Source of the DNA: an uncultured Eubacteriales bacterium | Lineage (GTDB): Bacteria > Bacillota > Clostridia > Oscillospirales > Ruminococcaceae | Direction: 5' to 3' | NCBI GenBank assembly: GCA_902493155.1 | Contig: CABUOE010000124.1 | Location: 1-6,666, forward strand | DNA length: 6,666 bases | Notes under the pieces: model-generated | Databases searched by the model: none | What the model was told of the DNA's origin: nothing | What the model saw: the letters and a program-made list of their open reading frames with translations, nothing else | Made by a program: the position numbers and the translations under genes | Part shown: positions 5,540 to 6,666 of the stretch, in pieces | Numbering within the stretch: position 1 is the first letter of the stretch | Layout of the letters: the number at the start of each line of letters is the position of its first letter

Positions 5540-6666
5540 CTTCAGTTTTCTTTTTCAGCCACTGCCTTCTAACGAACGGCGTTACATAGGTTTCATCACT
5601 CTTCAGCTCATAGCCATAGCTTTCAGCTATCAGGATGGCACGTTCGCTTGCTTTCTGTCCGGCAGGCAGGTGGCGAATGAAACCATTGATGTTTTTGGAC
5701 GAAGCATCATATTTGGACTTGTCGAACACCCGCAGCGGCTCGTCGTCATCATTGCCTTTCTTGCGATAATCGCGGGGCTTTCCGCCAATCATCAGACAAC
5801 GAATCCTGAATGGAGCATCCGCGTGTGTCACAAACGAAGACCGGAACGACGCATCAGTGGGCAGGACATCCGGCAAATCACAGGCGAGAGAAGTGTACAG
5901 CCAGAGAATCAGATTCGTGACGCTGTCAACCAGCTCTGGAAATTGAGCCCGGTCAGTCAAAATATAAAACCACTCGGTGCTTGTGTTATAGTATCCGGCC
6001 AGGTCACCGAACTTGGTTACGATTTTATACAGACACACAATCTCGTTGTCGCGGCAAGTCTCTTTCAGCTTAATTTCCTGTATCAGCTGGCAGGCATCAA
6101 ACTGAAACAATGCACCGTTGGCGGGAAGAGTTCTGCGGCGATGGTGCAGCGTATCTTTCAGAAACTCTGTCGTATATTTGGGTGAGATGGGCTTTGGCCA
6201 CCAGGACCACATGTTCGGAGTATTCTCAATCAGCGGCTTGTCCGGCAGCATGTCCACGGTATACTCGTTCACATAGGTAGCCATCGAAAGGACTGCGTTC
6301 GTATACAAATGTGAGAGCAAAGCGAGGTTGTTGATGCTGTCGAAGTCGGCAACGTCCTCATAACCATAACGCTTATAGTACGAAAAGACCATATCCAAGC
6401 GTCTGTCTTCAGAAATCTGAGATTCACATTTGTCGTATGGCCGATTGTTGAAAAGAGCATCACTATAATAGACAGGAACATCGGCGAGGGGATAGGGGTC
6501 CCGGATGATGATTGGCTCGTTCTCAGTTGAGATACCGACAATGTTGTTCACAATATCGAATTCCTGAGGCTTGAGGTATTCGCTCCCCTGCATCAGCATA
6601 TCGATTACCGCGTACAAGACAGAATCATTACGTTCCACAATTCCGTCAATGGTCAAACCTAAATGA
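5535..6666 (-). CDS. Hypothetical protein, N-terminus outside the window
   Basis: The frame is open from the right window edge to TAA at 5537-5535, giving at least 376 residues. A TTG at 6656 is possible as a start, but no good ribosome binding site can be seen before it. The frame stays open upstream through CAT-TTA-GGT, so I treat it as partial. The product is soluble and rich in Tyr, Trp and Asp, with no signal peptide or membrane span. Visible landmarks are NMWSWWPKPISPKYT in the first half, then RCLMIGGKPRDYRKKGNDDD and a C-terminal block INGFIRHLPAGQKASERA followed by SYGYELKSDETYVTPFVRR. I do not recognise the family. The C-terminal block has the compact, charged look of a conserved motif. 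The gene converges on the pseudogene and ends directly against the strong terminator. Confidence 0.75.
   Translation of the reverse strand, partial: HLGLTIDGIVERNDSVLYAVIDMLMQGSEYLKPQEFDIVNNIVGISTENEPIIIRDPYPLADVPVYYSDALFNNRPYDKCESQISEDRRLDMVFSYYKRYGYEDVADFDSINNLALLSHLYTNAVLSMATYVNEYTVDMLPDKPLIENTPNMWSWWPKPISPKYTTEFLKDTLHHRRRTLPANGALFQFDACQLIQEIKLKETCRDNEIVCLYKIVTKFGDLAGYYNTSTEWFYILTDRAQFPELVDSVTNLILWLYTSLACDLPDVLPTDASFRSSFVTHADAPFRIRCLMIGGKPRDYRKKGNDDDEPLRVFDKSKYDASSKNINGFIRHLPAGQKASERAILIAESYGYELKSDETYVTPFVRRQWLKKKTEE

Noticed and set aside
5670..6185. 171-codon plus-strand ORF
   Set aside because: It is antisense to the leftward hypothetical gene, lacks a ribosome binding site, and has patchy composition.

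Overview
The window looks like accessory chromosome or integrated-element DNA from a gut-type Firmicute of class Clostridia (Oscillospiraceae/Lachnospiraceae-like). This is inferred from the strong AAGGAGG-type ribosome binding sites, TTG/GTG/ATG start usage, moderate GC, canonical TATAAT promoters, and protein families common in such genomes (an HTH-ImmA/IrrE fusion regulator, a SLOG-family protein, a HipA-like kinase). No species call is possible from sequence reading alone.

Layout, left to right. A terminator from an off-window gene (4-48) is followed by about 320 bases without a supportable gene. A good sigma-A promoter (366-394) then drives a rightward unit: a 12-codon stub that resembles the start of a YolD-like protein (441-476), a small conserved hypothetical protein (510-761), and a SLOG/DUF1273-like protein (754-1284) that overlaps it by 8 nt. 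A hairpin at 1288-1313 separates this unit from a convergent leftward gene (1344-2375), which encodes an XRE-type HTH domain joined to an ImmA/IrrE-type zinc metallopeptidase.

A roughly 400-base divergent intergenic region (2376-2775) holds the regulator's promoter, a perfect TGTTTACA/TGTAAACA dyad across that promoter, an orphan terminator, a palindrome, and the promoter of the rightward calcineurin-like/PPP-like metallophosphoesterase (2776-3501). The regulator's arm sequence GTAAACAC recurs just after that promoter. Next comes a HipA-like kinase (3584-4714) with its own promoter. A decayed gene (4749-5364) follows, readable only through two frame changes. After it come a degenerate array with a period of about 20 nt (5390-5488) and a strong bidirectional terminator (5500-5532). 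The right end is a leftward hypothetical gene that runs off the window (5535-6666).

The most interesting reading, an inference, is a compact regulatory island. A protease-fused repressor faces a phosphatase gene, which is followed by a HipA-family protein kinase. The shared operator-like sequence suggests that the regulator controls both itself and the phosphatase. The kinase/phosphatase pairing hints at a reversible phosphorylation or toxin-antitoxin-like module, but nothing in the sequence proves this.
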